Of a stretch of 64,000 nt of DNA, positions 27,433-36,264 are shown in pieces. The stretch comes from JAXMAF01 sp046350555. Lineage in GTDB: Bacteria; Planctomycetota; Phycisphaerae; Phycisphaerales; SM1A02. The translations under genes were made by a program, and so were the position numbers. The notes under the pieces were generated by a model, which made no database searches, was not told the DNA's origin, and saw only the letters and a program-made list of their open reading frames with translations. Within the stretch, counting starts at the first letter, position 1, and each line of letters starts with the position of its first letter. The stretch lies in the NCBI GenBank assembly GCA_046350555.1, contig JAXMAF010000015.1, forward strand, positions 1-64,000. Direction: 5' to 3'.

Positions 27433-29577
27433 ATGTTCGACCAGAGTCTCATCCAGTCCGGCTTCGACGCCGAGATCCTGCTCGGCGAGCGCCAGCTCAC
27501 CGCGGTGCTGCTCGCGCTCGTCGACGCCGGCACCATTCCGATGGTCGTCGAAGTGGGACCTTCAAACGTGCCTCTCGGCCTGCGCGGGCCGGTCGACGTC
27601 GACCGCACCTACGAGCCGCATCCGGACGCCCCCGGACTTCCACCGGTGCAGGCGAGCCTCAACCCGTTCCAGGTGGAGATCCTCTTCGACCATCCCACGG
27701 GCGCCGACGTGCGGGTCCACGTCGTGGTCGACTTCGAAGGGCTCCCGTTCGAAGGCGACCTCTTCATCAGCATGGGACTCGCGACCGAGCACGACGACAC
27801 CGGCACGCTGACCGGCGCCGCGCTCAACATCGCCGTGGTCGATGTCGAGAGCCCCGCCTTCCCCTTCGTCGAGACGACGTTCGACGTCGACAAGGCGACG
27901 ATTCTCGCCACGATCCAGGAGAAGGTGGACCGCGCGATCGATCTCGGCGGCATCGGCGCCTTCAAGCGCATCCACGATGTCGCCTTCCAGAAGCTCCTCG
28001 CAGAGGGCGATCATCCCGCCGCGTTCGGCCTCTATGTGAACCTGCGCCTCCAGGATGGCCCGGCGCCGGAGGACCTCAAGGCGGCACGCGGCGACCTGGC
28101 CGCCGCGCGCAACTTCCTTCCCGCGGGCTCCGACTCGGCCATGGCAAGCCGTCCGGGGCTCTATGCCGATGTCGCCCGCGACGGCTTCAACCGCTTCGCG
28201 GAGATCGACGAGGACGGCAACGTGTCGCACCCGTGGCACAGGAGCCCCTTCAAGCCCGCGAGCGAGACGATCGGGTCGATCATCGGCGTCTCGGTCGCGC
28301 CGATTCCAAACACGAACACGCTCAAGGTCGACGTCGAAGTGGAGTACGAGATCGACGACTTCTTCGATCCCAACGCACACCTGGTCCTCGAGCTGACCCC
28401 GGCCGTCGACGACAACGGCACGCTGAAGTGGAACGTCAACGTCGATTTCCACGGCTCCGTCGCCGTCGAGATCATCGGCTTCCTCACGATGGCGACGCTC
28501 TTCACCGGCTTTGGCGCCCTCATCGGCCTCGGCCTCGGCGCCGCGGCGGTCGCCTTCGGCGTCATCGGCGGCTCGCTCGGCGATCTCGTCACGCACCTGA
28601 TCGTCGACGAAGTCCGCTCGGGACGCATCGAGCGCAAGGTCGACGCGGGCATTCCGGACGTGGTCAGCGGCCGCGTCGAGGTGGCGCAGCGCCGGTGGGA
28701 TCCGTTCTACACGACGCACCATCAGGTCGCGACGCGACCCGACGGCGCGATCGTCAACGCCATCGGCGTGGCGCTCTGGGGTAGGGCCGTTCTCGACCGT
28801 TCGATCGAGGTCGTCCCGCACGCGGTGATCCGCGACAAGAAGGCGGCGGCCCCGAGCCCGCCGACCCATCTGCGCTACCGCGTCGACGATGCCGAGGCGT
28901 TCGCGGACGACCTCAGGAACCTGGCGCCGGGAACCGATCGACGTCCGTTCGAGCGGCACGATCCGATCGGGGAGCCCACGCTGTTTCAGCTCGAGATCGA
29001 ACAGGTCGTGAAGCGCATCGCCGAACGGCGCATCGTCTCCGACCTGGCGTATGTCGCGAAGCGCATCGACATGCGCCAGCACCAGGTGCACAGCATCCTG
29101 GCGATCAGCGAGCGCGAGATCCGGGAGACGCGCAACGGCGTCATCGCCGCGTTCGAGGCGGAGACGCGCACCCAGATCGAAACCGACGAGGGCCCGCAGA
29201 TCCGCGCAACCGTCAAGGCCCAGCTCGCCGCCGAGGGCGACCCCGCCGACCTGGAGGATCTCGATCGAATCGTCGAGGCGGCGATCGCGGCGCGGGTCGC
29301 GGGGATCGTCCAAGCATTCGCCGACGGTCCCCTCGTCGATCCCAGGACCGAGCAGGCGCTCCTGCCGCTGCTGCGATTCGACCTGCCGCCGGAGAACCTC
29401 GCGGCGCTCCAGGAGAAGAAGATCCTCCATCTCGTCGGCCTCCAGATCGTGACGCAGCACGCCCCGGGACACGAGGGATTCAAGTACTACCGCGACAAGC
29501 CGGACTTCTTCAAGCCGGACAACCTGCTCTCGCTGCCGCGCTATCGACAGACGCCGGAGGGCCCTCAGTTCCTGTGA
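27433..29577 (+). CDS. Unrecognised 714-aa protein
   Basis: I do not recognise this family. No signal peptide is present. The N-terminal ~340 residues are beta-rich and acidic (for example LKVDVEVEYEIDDFFDPNAHL, VNVDFHGSVAVEI). Residues of about 346-390 form one glycine-rich hydrophobic segment (FTGFGALIGLGLGAAAVAFGVIGG) that could insert in a membrane. The C-terminal third is helical and charged, with coiled-coil character (IEQVVKRIAERRIVSDLAYVAKRIDMRQHQ). The alternating beta part is reminiscent of lipid-binding TULIP/P47-like proteins, but that is a guess. The gene has no close operon partner. Its TGA stop is also the edge of a dispersed element shared with the convergent hydrolase gene. 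Confidence 0.75.
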   Translation: MFDQSLIQSGFDAEILLGERQLTAVLLALVDAGTIPMVVEVGPSNVPLGLRGPVDVDRTYEPHPDAPGLPPVQASLNPFQVEILFDHPTGADVRVHVVVDFEGLPFEGDLFISMGLATEHDDTGTLTGAALNIAVVDVESPAFPFVETTFDVDKATILATIQEKVDRAIDLGGIGAFKRIHDVAFQKLLAEGDHPAAFGLYVNLRLQDGPAPEDLKAARGDLAAARNFLPAGSDSAMASRPGLYADVARDGFNRFAEIDEDGNVSHPWHRSPFKPASETIGSIIGVSVAPIPNTNTLKVDVEVEYEIDDFFDPNAHLVLELTPAVDDNGTLKWNVNVDFHGSVAVEIIGFLTMATLFTGFGALIGLGLGAAAVAFGVIGGSLGDLVTHLIVDEVRSGRIERKVDAGIPDVVSGRVEVAQRRWDPFYTTHHQVATRPDGAIVNAIGVALWGRAVLDRSIEVVPHAVIRDKKAAAPSPPTHLRYRVDDAEAFADDLRNLAPGTDRRPFERHDPIGEPTLFQLEIEQVVKRIAERRIVSDLAYVAKRIDMRQHQVHSILAISEREIRETRNGVIAAFEAETRTQIETDEGPQIRATVKAQLAAEGDPADLEDLDRIVEAAIAARVAGIVQAFADGPLVDPRTEQALLPLLRFDLPPENLAALQEKKILHLVGLQIVTQHAPGHEGFKYYRDKPDFFKPDNLLSLPRYRQTPEGPQFL

Positions 29578-29649
29578 TACGCATTCTGCTTGATTCACGC
29601 GCCCCACCCAACCCAATTCCGCCGTGAGAATCGACTGGGACGAGTATCA
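29575..29649. repeat. TGA-flanked miniature element, copy 5 (short form)
   Basis: Core 29578-29646. The left half follows the consensus, but after CCGTGAG it jumps to the reverse complement of the left terminus (ATCGACTGGGACGAGTA). Both flanks are gene stops: TGA 29575-29577 (+) and TCA 29647-29649 (TGA on the minus strand). Confidence 0.85.
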
Positions 29650-31293
29650 CCCCGCGCCCGCCACCACGATCGTCCGAAACTCCCTCAGCGTCACGTGCCC
29701 CTGCGTGTTCCCGCTCGCCGGAACGTAATAGACGACGAACTTCACCGTGTCGAATGTTCCCGAGATGTCCGCGCACCAGGAGATCGGGAAGTCGACGAGG
29801 TCGCCGTGAAGCGATCGGCCGTCGAGCACGAGGATCACCTCCTGTTCGCCGAGCTCGCCGCGCTCAGGCGATTCGACGGTGACGACCACATAGTCGCCGT
29901 CCGCCGGATTCGTCCAATCGAACTGAAACGCCACGCCATAGCCGTTGCTGTAGGCCGGGTTGTAATAGCCACCTTCGAACCACGACGTCTGGACCGATCC
30001 CGACCGCGCGGCGTCGATCTTCAGGACGCCCGCGTTGTCGTCGAAGTCGACGTTCCCGGACTGCTCCTCGCCGTAGACCTTCAGCGGCGCCGTGCTGAAG
30101 GAATCCACGGACTGGATCGGCGCCGCCGCCTGAAGCTGCCACTGCGCGGCATTCGTCGCACCGCCCGGCCAGAGCTGGTTGAGCGCCGGAGTGTCCGGCG
30201 ACTGCGCCGGCGGCCAGGCGAGGCCGATCGGCGGCAGCTTGAACTTCTTCGCCGCGGCCGCGGCACCGGCGTACCAGATCGCCGCGTAGGAGTGCTGAGA
30301 GCCGGGGTCGGTGTCTGGGAAGACCTTCGAAGGATCGAGCATCACTTCGACGATCTGATCGAGCGTCCGCGTTCCTGCATAACCGACGCCGAAGCGCGAG
30401 ACGTGACTGTCGACGAAGAGTCCTCCCGGCGATGGACCGATCGTGAGCTCGTTCAGATGGAACCCGAGCAGGTTGGCGCCGTTGCCGCTGAGCGTCAGCT
30501 CCGTCTCGGGCGAGTCGAGGATCGTGAGGTGGGCCACGGGCAGCGATCGGCGCTGAAGGGCGAGCGCCGCGACCGTGGCGACCTTCGAACCGTGGCTGTG
30601 GCCGATCAAGTGCAGGGTGTTCGCCGGATTCGTCCAGAACGATGGATCGAGCGCCTCGACGAGGGCGTTGGCGAGTCGAATGCCATTGATCGTGGTGTAC
30701 GCGGCCGACTGGTACACCTCGAGGTAGGTGTTGTCGTTGTACGAGCCGCCGGTGGCCGAATCGTCGATCCAGGAATAGCCCAGCACGACCGCCGTCGGGT
30801 CGTACGCCGCGAGAAGCTGGAACGCGCCGTTCGGCGTCGCCTGGACCGCCGGGTTGGACGACTGCATCGGCACCCACGCCCAGCCCGACGGCCAGACGCT
30901 GTTGCTTGCCGCATCCGAGTCCCACCACTTGAGCGCAGGGTTCGCCAGCACGTTGTCGCGATACCCCGGCGCCCAGCCGTGCACCAAGACGACGACGGTC
31001 ATCGGCGCCGCGCCCGGCACGAGCGACCCCGGATCGACGCATGAGAACAAGGCCTGCGGCGATTGCCCGGCCGGCAGCTTCGCGGTGCCGCCAGTCCACC
31101 GTTCGAGTCGATTCAGGTTGGAGAGACAGTTGCCGTGCACCGCGATCGACCAGTCGCTCGACGCGCCGGAAGGCGGCGCCGGCGCGAGCGTGCAGTCCGA
31201 GGTGCACGGATCGGAGGGCGCATCGGGCCCAGCGGCAGCGGACCATGTGATGGCGGCGCAGAGCACGATGGACATGTTGGAAATCGTGGACAT
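29647..31293 (-). CDS. Secreted alpha/beta hydrolase (lipase-like)
   Basis: The 548-aa preprotein has a signal peptide (MSIVLCAAITWSAAAG). An oxyanion-side motif VVVLVHGWAPGYRDN is followed by the nucleophile elbow GHSHGS with S233, typical of lipases and esterases. The C-terminal ~170 residues form a separate beta domain (VYGEEQSGNVDFDDNAG to the end) that may bind substrate or the surface. Unlike most of its secreted neighbours it has no dockerin-like tail. The ATG at 31293 starts the signal sequence; the in-frame region upstream is arginine-rich and not coding. It converges on the 714-aa gene, and the two stop codons are separated only by a dispersed element. Confidence 0.82.
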   Translation of the reverse strand: MSTISNMSIVLCAAITWSAAAGPDAPSDPCTSDCTLAPAPPSGASSDWSIAVHGNCLSNLNRLERWTGGTAKLPAGQSPQALFSCVDPGSLVPGAAPMTVVVLVHGWAPGYRDNVLANPALKWWDSDAASNSVWPSGWAWVPMQSSNPAVQATPNGAFQLLAAYDPTAVVLGYSWIDDSATGGSYNDNTYLEVYQSAAYTTINGIRLANALVEALDPSFWTNPANTLHLIGHSHGSKVATVAALALQRRSLPVAHLTILDSPETELTLSGNGANLLGFHLNELTIGPSPGGLFVDSHVSRFGVGYAGTRTLDQIVEVMLDPSKVFPDTDPGSQHSYAAIWYAGAAAAAKKFKLPPIGLAWPPAQSPDTPALNQLWPGGATNAAQWQLQAAAPIQSVDSFSTAPLKVYGEEQSGNVDFDDNAGVLKIDAARSGSVQTSWFEGGYYNPAYSNGYGVAFQFDWTNPADGDYVVVTVESPERGELGEQEVILVLDGRSLHGDLVDFPISWCADISGTFDTVKFVVYYVPASGNTQGHVTLREFRTIVVAGAG

Positions 31294-31378
31294 GGTGGAC
31301 TCTACGGAATGCCGCGGTGCCGCAACACAGGTACGGCCGGGATGTCCTCGCCCGACTCCCTCGTCTGCGTGCTCACCC

Positions 31379-32386
31379 TCATGGCGGACTCTGCACGGCA
31401 AAGACCCCCGACGTGACCGTGAGGTTGTTCGGATAGATTCCGAGGATGAATCCGTCCGGCCCCTTCTGCGTCGTGGTGTTGGCGTAGATCGGATTCGGCA
31501 CTTGGGCGTTGAAGACGACATCGACCAGGTTCCCGAGCGCCGAGGCGCACGGAAGGGGGTCGAGATCGTTCAGCAGCGTCGCCGACGGGACGCGGAGGGC
31601 GGCGGCGACGAATGGGTCGCCCGGCCCGCTGCTCACGTGCCGCGCATGGAGCCAGATGCCCAGCGTCGTTCCCGTGTCGCAATCGCCGGAAACCGAAAGC
31701 GAGAATCCGCCCGCGACGATCGAAGCGAAGCTGGTTCCGGAGATCGGCCCGCCCGGAACATCGAAGTCGAATGTCACCGACGAGCTCACCTCGGCGCCGG
31801 AAGCGGTCCAGACCCACGCCGCCGCGCCGTAGTTGAATCCGGTGGGCAGATCATCGACTGCCACCGTGGTGCCCGCGCCCATGGCCAACGTGAGCGTGCC
31901 CGCATCCGCACCCGCCGGAACGGGGCCGACGACCGCGGTCATCGAGCCATCCGCGACGGAGAGGACATCGAAGGGCACCACGACGCCGGCCTTGGTCACG
32001 GCGATCAGGGCGTAGTTGCGTGGATCGGCGTCGGGGAACGTTCCCGACAAGATCACCACCGTGCCCGGTCCTCCGCTCGACGGCATGGCGCCCGTGATGG
32101 TCGGGCAGGCGCTCGCTGGCACGTCGCCCCACGCCGAGAGCAGAAGCCCGAGATCGGCACCATCGACGATGCCGTCGCCATTGAGATCGGCCGGTGAGAA
32201 CCCGTTGGTCGGGCCCCATGCGCTCAGCACCGCTCCAAGATCGGCGCCATCGACCGATCCCGATCCATCGAGATCCTCGGGAATGCATGCCACGGCGGGA
32301 GCGCCAATCGCGAGGAGCGCGACGAGCATGTTGAAGATGTCGAGCTTGGCGAATCGAACATTCAAAAGGGACTGCGAGCGTCTCAT
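31379..32386 (-). CDS. Secreted IPT/TIG-domain protein with N-terminal dockerin-like pair
   Basis: The 335-aa protein has a signal segment (MLVALLAIGAPAVAC within the first 35 residues). Directly after it come two dockerin-like loops (DLDGSGSVDGADLG, DLNGDGIVDGADLG; about 37-87). This placement is the reverse of the usual C-terminal position in this genome. An IPT/TIG-like Ig fold follows (CPTITGAMPSSGGPGTVVILSGTFP), then a beta domain of about 150 residues with unknown function. The start could also be the internal Met nearer the hydrophobic core. The gene lies 85 bp upstream of the hydrolase on the same strand and could be co-transcribed with it. Confidence 0.75.
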   Translation of the reverse strand: MRRSQSLLNVRFAKLDIFNMLVALLAIGAPAVACIPEDLDGSGSVDGADLGAVLSAWGPTNGFSPADLNGDGIVDGADLGLLLSAWGDVPASACPTITGAMPSSGGPGTVVILSGTFPDADPRNYALIAVTKAGVVVPFDVLSVADGSMTAVVGPVPAGADAGTLTLAMGAGTTVAVDDLPTGFNYGAAAWVWTASGAEVSSSVTFDFDVPGGPISGTSFASIVAGGFSLSVSGDCDTGTTLGIWLHARHVSSGPGDPFVAAALRVPSATLLNDLDPLPCASALGNLVDVVFNAQVPNPIYANTTTQKGPDGFILGIYPNNLTVTSGVFAVQSPP

Positions 32387-32526
32387 CAGGGCACCTACGA
32401 AGCGAAGGTTGTATGAAGTTCGTCGGACCTGCCTTCATGCGCCGGCGCACGCGTCGGGGCCATCGGCTCCACGCCCGACCGAGCGGAAGCGCTGCCTTGA
32501 ACAGGCAGCGTGCAGGCAGGATACCC

Positions 32527-32817
32527 ATGCAGCGTTCGTCCTCGGAAGGGTTTGGCAGGCAGCCGCTCGAGTGGTCGGTGCAGGACGTCGCCGACGAGAT
32601 CGCGGGTGCTCACAGCGATGTCACGATCGACGCGGGAACGCCGATGGCGTGGGCCGACATCGATTGCGAGGTGTACCGCCCCCACGGGGTGATTGATGTC
32701 GAAGACGTGCGAACAATCGTCGGTGCGATGGGGCGGTTTCCGATCTTCCGCGAAACGGGCTGGGAAGTCCTTCGTTCAGCACGTGTGGCCGGCGACTCGC
32801 AAGGAGCGGTTCAGTGA
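32527..32817 (+). CDS. Small hypothetical protein, first of a coupled pair
   Basis: The 96-aa acidic protein is soluble with no signal or membrane segment, and I do not recognise it. Its stop codon overlaps the GTG start of the next gene (GTGA, 32814-32817), and AAGGAG for that gene lies inside its 3' end. This overlap supports both being real and translated together. It is divergent from the IPT-domain gene. Confidence 0.55.
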   Translation: MQRSSSEGFGRQPLEWSVQDVADEIAGAHSDVTIDAGTPMAWADIDCEVYRPHGVIDVEDVRTIVGAMGRFPIFRETGWEVLRSARVAGDSQGAVQ

Positions 32818-33152
32818 AACTCGTGCGCTCAATCCAGCCCGCTCGGGCACCGGTTCCTCAATGGTGCGCGATCGCCACGGCCGTGATTCTCATCGCGATT
32901 CCGGCGCAGGCAGTGCGGCCGCATGGAGGGCGGGTGCCCTCACGTTGGTGGTCCTATACCGACCCCGTCCCACCGCCTCCCATGGCACCGGAGCTCTGGA
33001 GCCGCTTCTGGTTCCTGTATTCCGGCTACTCTTCCCTCCCTTCGCCAAAGCCGATTACTTTCGCGGAATGGCTGCTGCGTCATGGGATCGTGGATGCCGA
33101 CGACCAGCACGCGATGCTGGTTCTGTACCGCTGGATCGAGTCGTTTGGCTGA
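32814..33152 (+). CDS. Small secreted hypothetical protein, second of a coupled pair
   Basis: The 112-aa product starts at GTG (32814), seven bases after AAGGAG, and overlaps the previous stop. A signal-type helix (AIATAVILIAIPAQA) is followed by a proline- and tryptophan-rich short mature region (RWWSYTDPVPPPP, WSRFWFLYSGY). The function is unknown. The pair may encode a cytoplasmic protein and an exported partner. Confidence 0.55.
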   Translation: MKLVRSIQPARAPVPQWCAIATAVILIAIPAQAVRPHGGRVPSRWWSYTDPVPPPPMAPELWSRFWFLYSGYSSLPSPKPITFAEWLLRHGIVDADDQHAMLVLYRWIESFG

Positions 33153-33447
33153 ACGTGTACGAAAACACGCCGAGGGCGATCGGGCGATCCGAAGTTGTCG
33201 TGTATCGCCCGCCTTGTCTTCGCCCGGGACGACCGCTGGCGGATTGACGGCCATCGGCTGCCCGATGGCGCCGACTCGAGACGGCTGCGGCCACGACGCC
33301 CACGATGTCCCAGCGACCGGCGAGGCGCTCGGCCGGGGCTCGCGGCGGATCGTCATGGCGCTGAGGCTCGACGAGGCGGACCCGTCGTCGACTAACAGCC
33401 GTCGGATCGGAGGAAAGGAGCGACGAGGCAGGAAGAGGCTGACCGTC

Positions 33448-33480
33448 GGGCTTCACCGGTGCGGCGCTTCAGTGAAGCCC
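33448..33480. terminator. Hairpin GGGCTTCAC/GTGAAGCCC
   Basis: A perfect 9-bp stem with a 15-base loop lies in the gap after the small gene pair. It has no T-tract, so terminator function is tentative. Confidence 0.35.
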
Positions 33481-33683
33481 GATATGGAATTCCATTGATT
33501 GTGACCGGCCGTGAGCGTGCGAGCACGCCGGCGCCGCTTTCAGTCCGTCTTCGTCCGGGGGCTTGACAACGGATTGCTCGTGGATGCGTGGCCAATCTTG
33601 CGAATCTCGCGCGCAAGTGTCCCGGTAGGGTGCGATTCCATCGCACCGTCCGCTCGTTCGACGACATTGTGTCACCTCGACAG

Positions 33684-33711
33684 TTGACACACCTAACCTT
33701 CGCGGTACACT
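33684..33711 (+). promoter_or_regulatory. Sigma-70-type promoter of HAF-repeat gene
   Basis: A perfect -35 TTGACA (33684-33689), a 16-bp spacer and TACACT (33706-33711) lie about 40 bp before the ATG at 33750. Confidence 0.65.
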
Positions 33712-33749
33712 GGACTTGCACGATACACCAGCTCCGGGAGCTTCTCACG

Positions 33750-35630
33750 ATGCGTCAAGCAAAGCAGCAAAGCAGCAAGGCAGGCACGGCCATCTGCGCG
33801 GCGGTGATGGCAACAGTCATCTCAGGCGCGGCTGAGGCTCAGGTACGGCCCTATCGCGTCGTCCGTCTGCGATGGCCGGACGGCTCGCCGCTGCTCCTTT
33901 CGACCAGCAACCTGACGAAGCTCGGTTTTCCGGAGACGACGGGAAGCGACCTGCCGTACAACCGGCTGAGCATCAACGACGACTCGGAGGTTGTGGGCTC
34001 GTACTACGACCCGGTCGCCAACCAGAATCGCGCCTTCGCCTGGCGTCCTGTCGGAGCGGTCGGAAGTGCGCCGACTGGCGTGGTGCTCAACCTTCATGCG
34101 CTTGGCGGGATGACGACCTCATCGTCCAGCGCAGCGAACGACATCAACAACGCCGGGTTCGTCGTCGGCCACGCTGGCGCCGGCAGCACCAGCGTCCAAG
34201 GTCATGCATGGCTCTGGCGGCTCGATCAGTACAACGCCGGCTCGACACCGGTGGTGCCGTCGGTCGACCTCCAATCGACCACGTTGCCGGTGCCCTTGTT
34301 GAGCGTCGCCTATGGGATCAACGACGACGCAAACCCGACCGTTGTCGGCGTCCGGACGAGGGAGTGCTATTTCGACTACCTCGGCTTCCGGCTCGTGTTT
34401 CCATCGCTGACGATGCTCGACCTCGTGCCAGAGGCGCGCAGTGCCAAATCGTTTGCATTCGACGTGATGAAGCCTGCGGCGCCGCCAGGCGCGCCACCGG
34501 GGGCGCCACTGCCACCGCTGCGGATCGTCGGACGGGATGCCGCATTCTCGGGCGACAATCTTTGCGCCCCGACCCTCAACTTCGATGAGTGCGTGGCGCC
34601 TGACGCCGACGCCATTCGATGGGACGGCTCGGGCTATGTGCCGTTCCTGCTGCCCGCGTTTGCCGTCGATCCGCGTCCAACGACCACGGCTCGCCGTGTG
34701 AACTCGTCCGGCGATGCCGTGGGGTATGGATTTCAAGATGTCTACCCCGTGTGCGGTCAGGAGGCGGCGGTCTGGTGGGATGACGCGCTGGGGACGCACG
34801 TGTATTCGCTCGGTCTGCTGCTCGATCTCGACTGCTGCCAAGTGGACAAGCGGAGCCGAGCCGAAGGCGTCAGCAATCGAAGGGTCGTCAACGACGAGAC
34901 GAAGTCGATTGCCGTCGGTTGGAACACGGACGACAACGTGGGACTGGTCTGGTACGGCTTCGCCAACAACTGGTGCATGGGAAACGTCAACGCGATGACC
35001 CTGCTGTCGGATGGCGTTCCGGCATCGCGGCTTTGCACGCTTCAACACTCGGGTGACGACGAGACGATCGTCCAACTCTACGACGTGAACGCGTTCGGAC
35101 ATGCCGTCGGCATCCTGCGAGCCCCCCTCAACGAACCACCGACGCGGTACTACGCCATCGCACTCACGTCCAGCGCCGACCTCGACGGCGACTTCGACGT
35201 CGACGGCGGCGATCTCGGAACGCTCTTGGCTTCATGGTGCGGTGGTGCCTTTCCTCCGTGCCAGCTTCCGGCATCTCGCGCAGACCTGAACTGCGACGGC
35301 TTGGTCGACGGCGGCGATCTTGGCGCACTCCTTGCGGGTTGGTCCGGCTCGGGGACGCCGTGTGTCGTCGGGCTTGGTTGCCCGCTTCCTTTGTTCGACT
35401 ACTGCGAATGTCCCGGGGCCAGCCAGGCGGCGGCTCTCGCGGGGCTGGATGAACCACTGAACGGCGACGAAGCGCCGATGAATAGCCCGCTCGATCCGTC
35501 AATCGCAGCGGCGATCACGGCGCTCGGTTTCGCGGGGGTGGACGGACTCGTCGATTGGTCGAGCGGTGCCTCGCTGGCTCAGCTCGAAGCGATCGGACAA
35601 GCTCTCAACGTTCTTCTCGGCGGCGGGTGA
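33750..35630 (+). CDS. Secreted HAF-repeat protein with dockerin-like pair
   Basis: The 626-aa protein starts with a signal peptide (ICAAVMATVISGAAEA) after GGGAG. Residues of about 60-450 carry degenerate HAF-type repeats (INDDSEVVGSYYD...NRAFAWRP, INNAGFVVGHAG...GHAWLW), an extracellular beta-propeller-like repeat of unknown function. Two dockerin-like loops lie at about 474-532 (DLDGDFDVDGGDLG, DLNCDGLVDGGDLG). Here they are not terminal: about 90 residues follow, ending in a helical, glycine-capped tail. A consensus promoter precedes the gene. The two PEP-CTERM-like genes follow after 24 bp, so co-transcription is likely. Confidence 0.8.
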   Translation: MRQAKQQSSKAGTAICAAVMATVISGAAEAQVRPYRVVRLRWPDGSPLLLSTSNLTKLGFPETTGSDLPYNRLSINDDSEVVGSYYDPVANQNRAFAWRPVGAVGSAPTGVVLNLHALGGMTTSSSSAANDINNAGFVVGHAGAGSTSVQGHAWLWRLDQYNAGSTPVVPSVDLQSTTLPVPLLSVAYGINDDANPTVVGVRTRECYFDYLGFRLVFPSLTMLDLVPEARSAKSFAFDVMKPAAPPGAPPGAPLPPLRIVGRDAAFSGDNLCAPTLNFDECVAPDADAIRWDGSGYVPFLLPAFAVDPRPTTTARRVNSSGDAVGYGFQDVYPVCGQEAAVWWDDALGTHVYSLGLLLDLDCCQVDKRSRAEGVSNRRVVNDETKSIAVGWNTDDNVGLVWYGFANNWCMGNVNAMTLLSDGVPASRLCTLQHSGDDETIVQLYDVNAFGHAVGILRAPLNEPPTRYYAIALTSSADLDGDFDVDGGDLGTLLASWCGGAFPPCQLPASRADLNCDGLVDGGDLGALLAGWSGSGTPCVVGLGCPLPLFDYCECPGASQAAALAGLDEPLNGDEAPMNSPLDPSIAAAITALGFAGVDGLVDWSSGASLAQLEAIGQALNVLLGGG

Positions 35631-35654
35631 CATCACAACCAATCGGAGGCGGTC

Positions 35655-36239
35655 ATGCATTCCATGGCTCCGCGCACGCTGTTTGTCTGTGCATTCGTCG
35701 TTGGTGGCACCACGGCAACCGGTCTTGCCGGTTTCACGACCACCACCAACTTCGCCGACTGGCAGGCGGCGGTCCCCGGCTTCACCACGATCGACTTCGT
35801 GGGCATCCAGGGCTACATCCACGACAGCTACGCGCCGCTCGGCGTAGTGTTCGATGTCAACGACTTCGGCACGGCCCTCGGGAGCGCACCGGATGGCTGG
35901 GCGGCGTACGGAAGTGGCGGCGGCGGTGCCTTCATTCAGCCGCAGTTCTTCGACGACCAGTTCGCGCTCGGAATCTTCTTCATCGGTGCCGTGGACGTCC
36001 GGCTGTATTCGAACGGCGCCCTGTTATTCGAGTCAGGCACCGTCGGGACGTTCGGGCCGTGGAAGTTCTTCGGCATCACGTCGACGATCGGCTTCGACTT
36101 CGTTCAGATCGAGGATCCCGAGGACGGCGTCGTCGTGATCGACAATCTGTACTTTGGGGGCGCGGTGCCGGCGCCGGGAGCGGCTGTGACCGTGGGCATC
36201 GCGTCGCTGTTCGGCTTCGGACGGCGGAGGCGCGGATAG
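35655..36239 (+). CDS. PEP-CTERM-like exported protein, duplicate A
   Basis: The 194-aa product starts after GGAGG. It has a signal peptide, a beta-sandwich of about 150 residues (TTTTNFADWQAAVPGFTTIDF, FDDQFALGIFFIGAVDVRLY), and a C-terminus of the sorting type: Val-Pro-Ala-Pro-Gly, a hydrophobic stretch (AVTVGIASLFGFG), then RRRRG. This is the layout of PEP-CTERM-like signals that direct exported proteins to processing and surface attachment by exosortase-type systems. It follows the HAF gene by 24 bp and is nearly identical to the next gene. The function of the sandwich is unknown. Confidence 0.82.
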   Translation: MHSMAPRTLFVCAFVVGGTTATGLAGFTTTTNFADWQAAVPGFTTIDFVGIQGYIHDSYAPLGVVFDVNDFGTALGSAPDGWAAYGSGGGGAFIQPQFFDDQFALGIFFIGAVDVRLYSNGALLFESGTVGTFGPWKFFGITSTIGFDFVQIEDPEDGVVVIDNLYFGGAVPAPGAAVTVGIASLFGFGRRRRG

Positions 36240-36264
36240 GACCGTCGCGAGCGGGGCTCGACCC

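Larger units (their letters stand above)
33153..33749. other. Non-coding region, 597 bp
   Basis: No gene was recognised. It contains a hairpin at 33448-33480 and the promoter of the HAF-repeat gene at 33684-33711. Confidence 0.5.

Noticed and set aside
33562..33600. A second TTGACA (near 33563) as promoter
   Set aside because: No acceptable -10 lies 16-18 bp downstream; the pair at 33684/33706 is much better and closer to the start.
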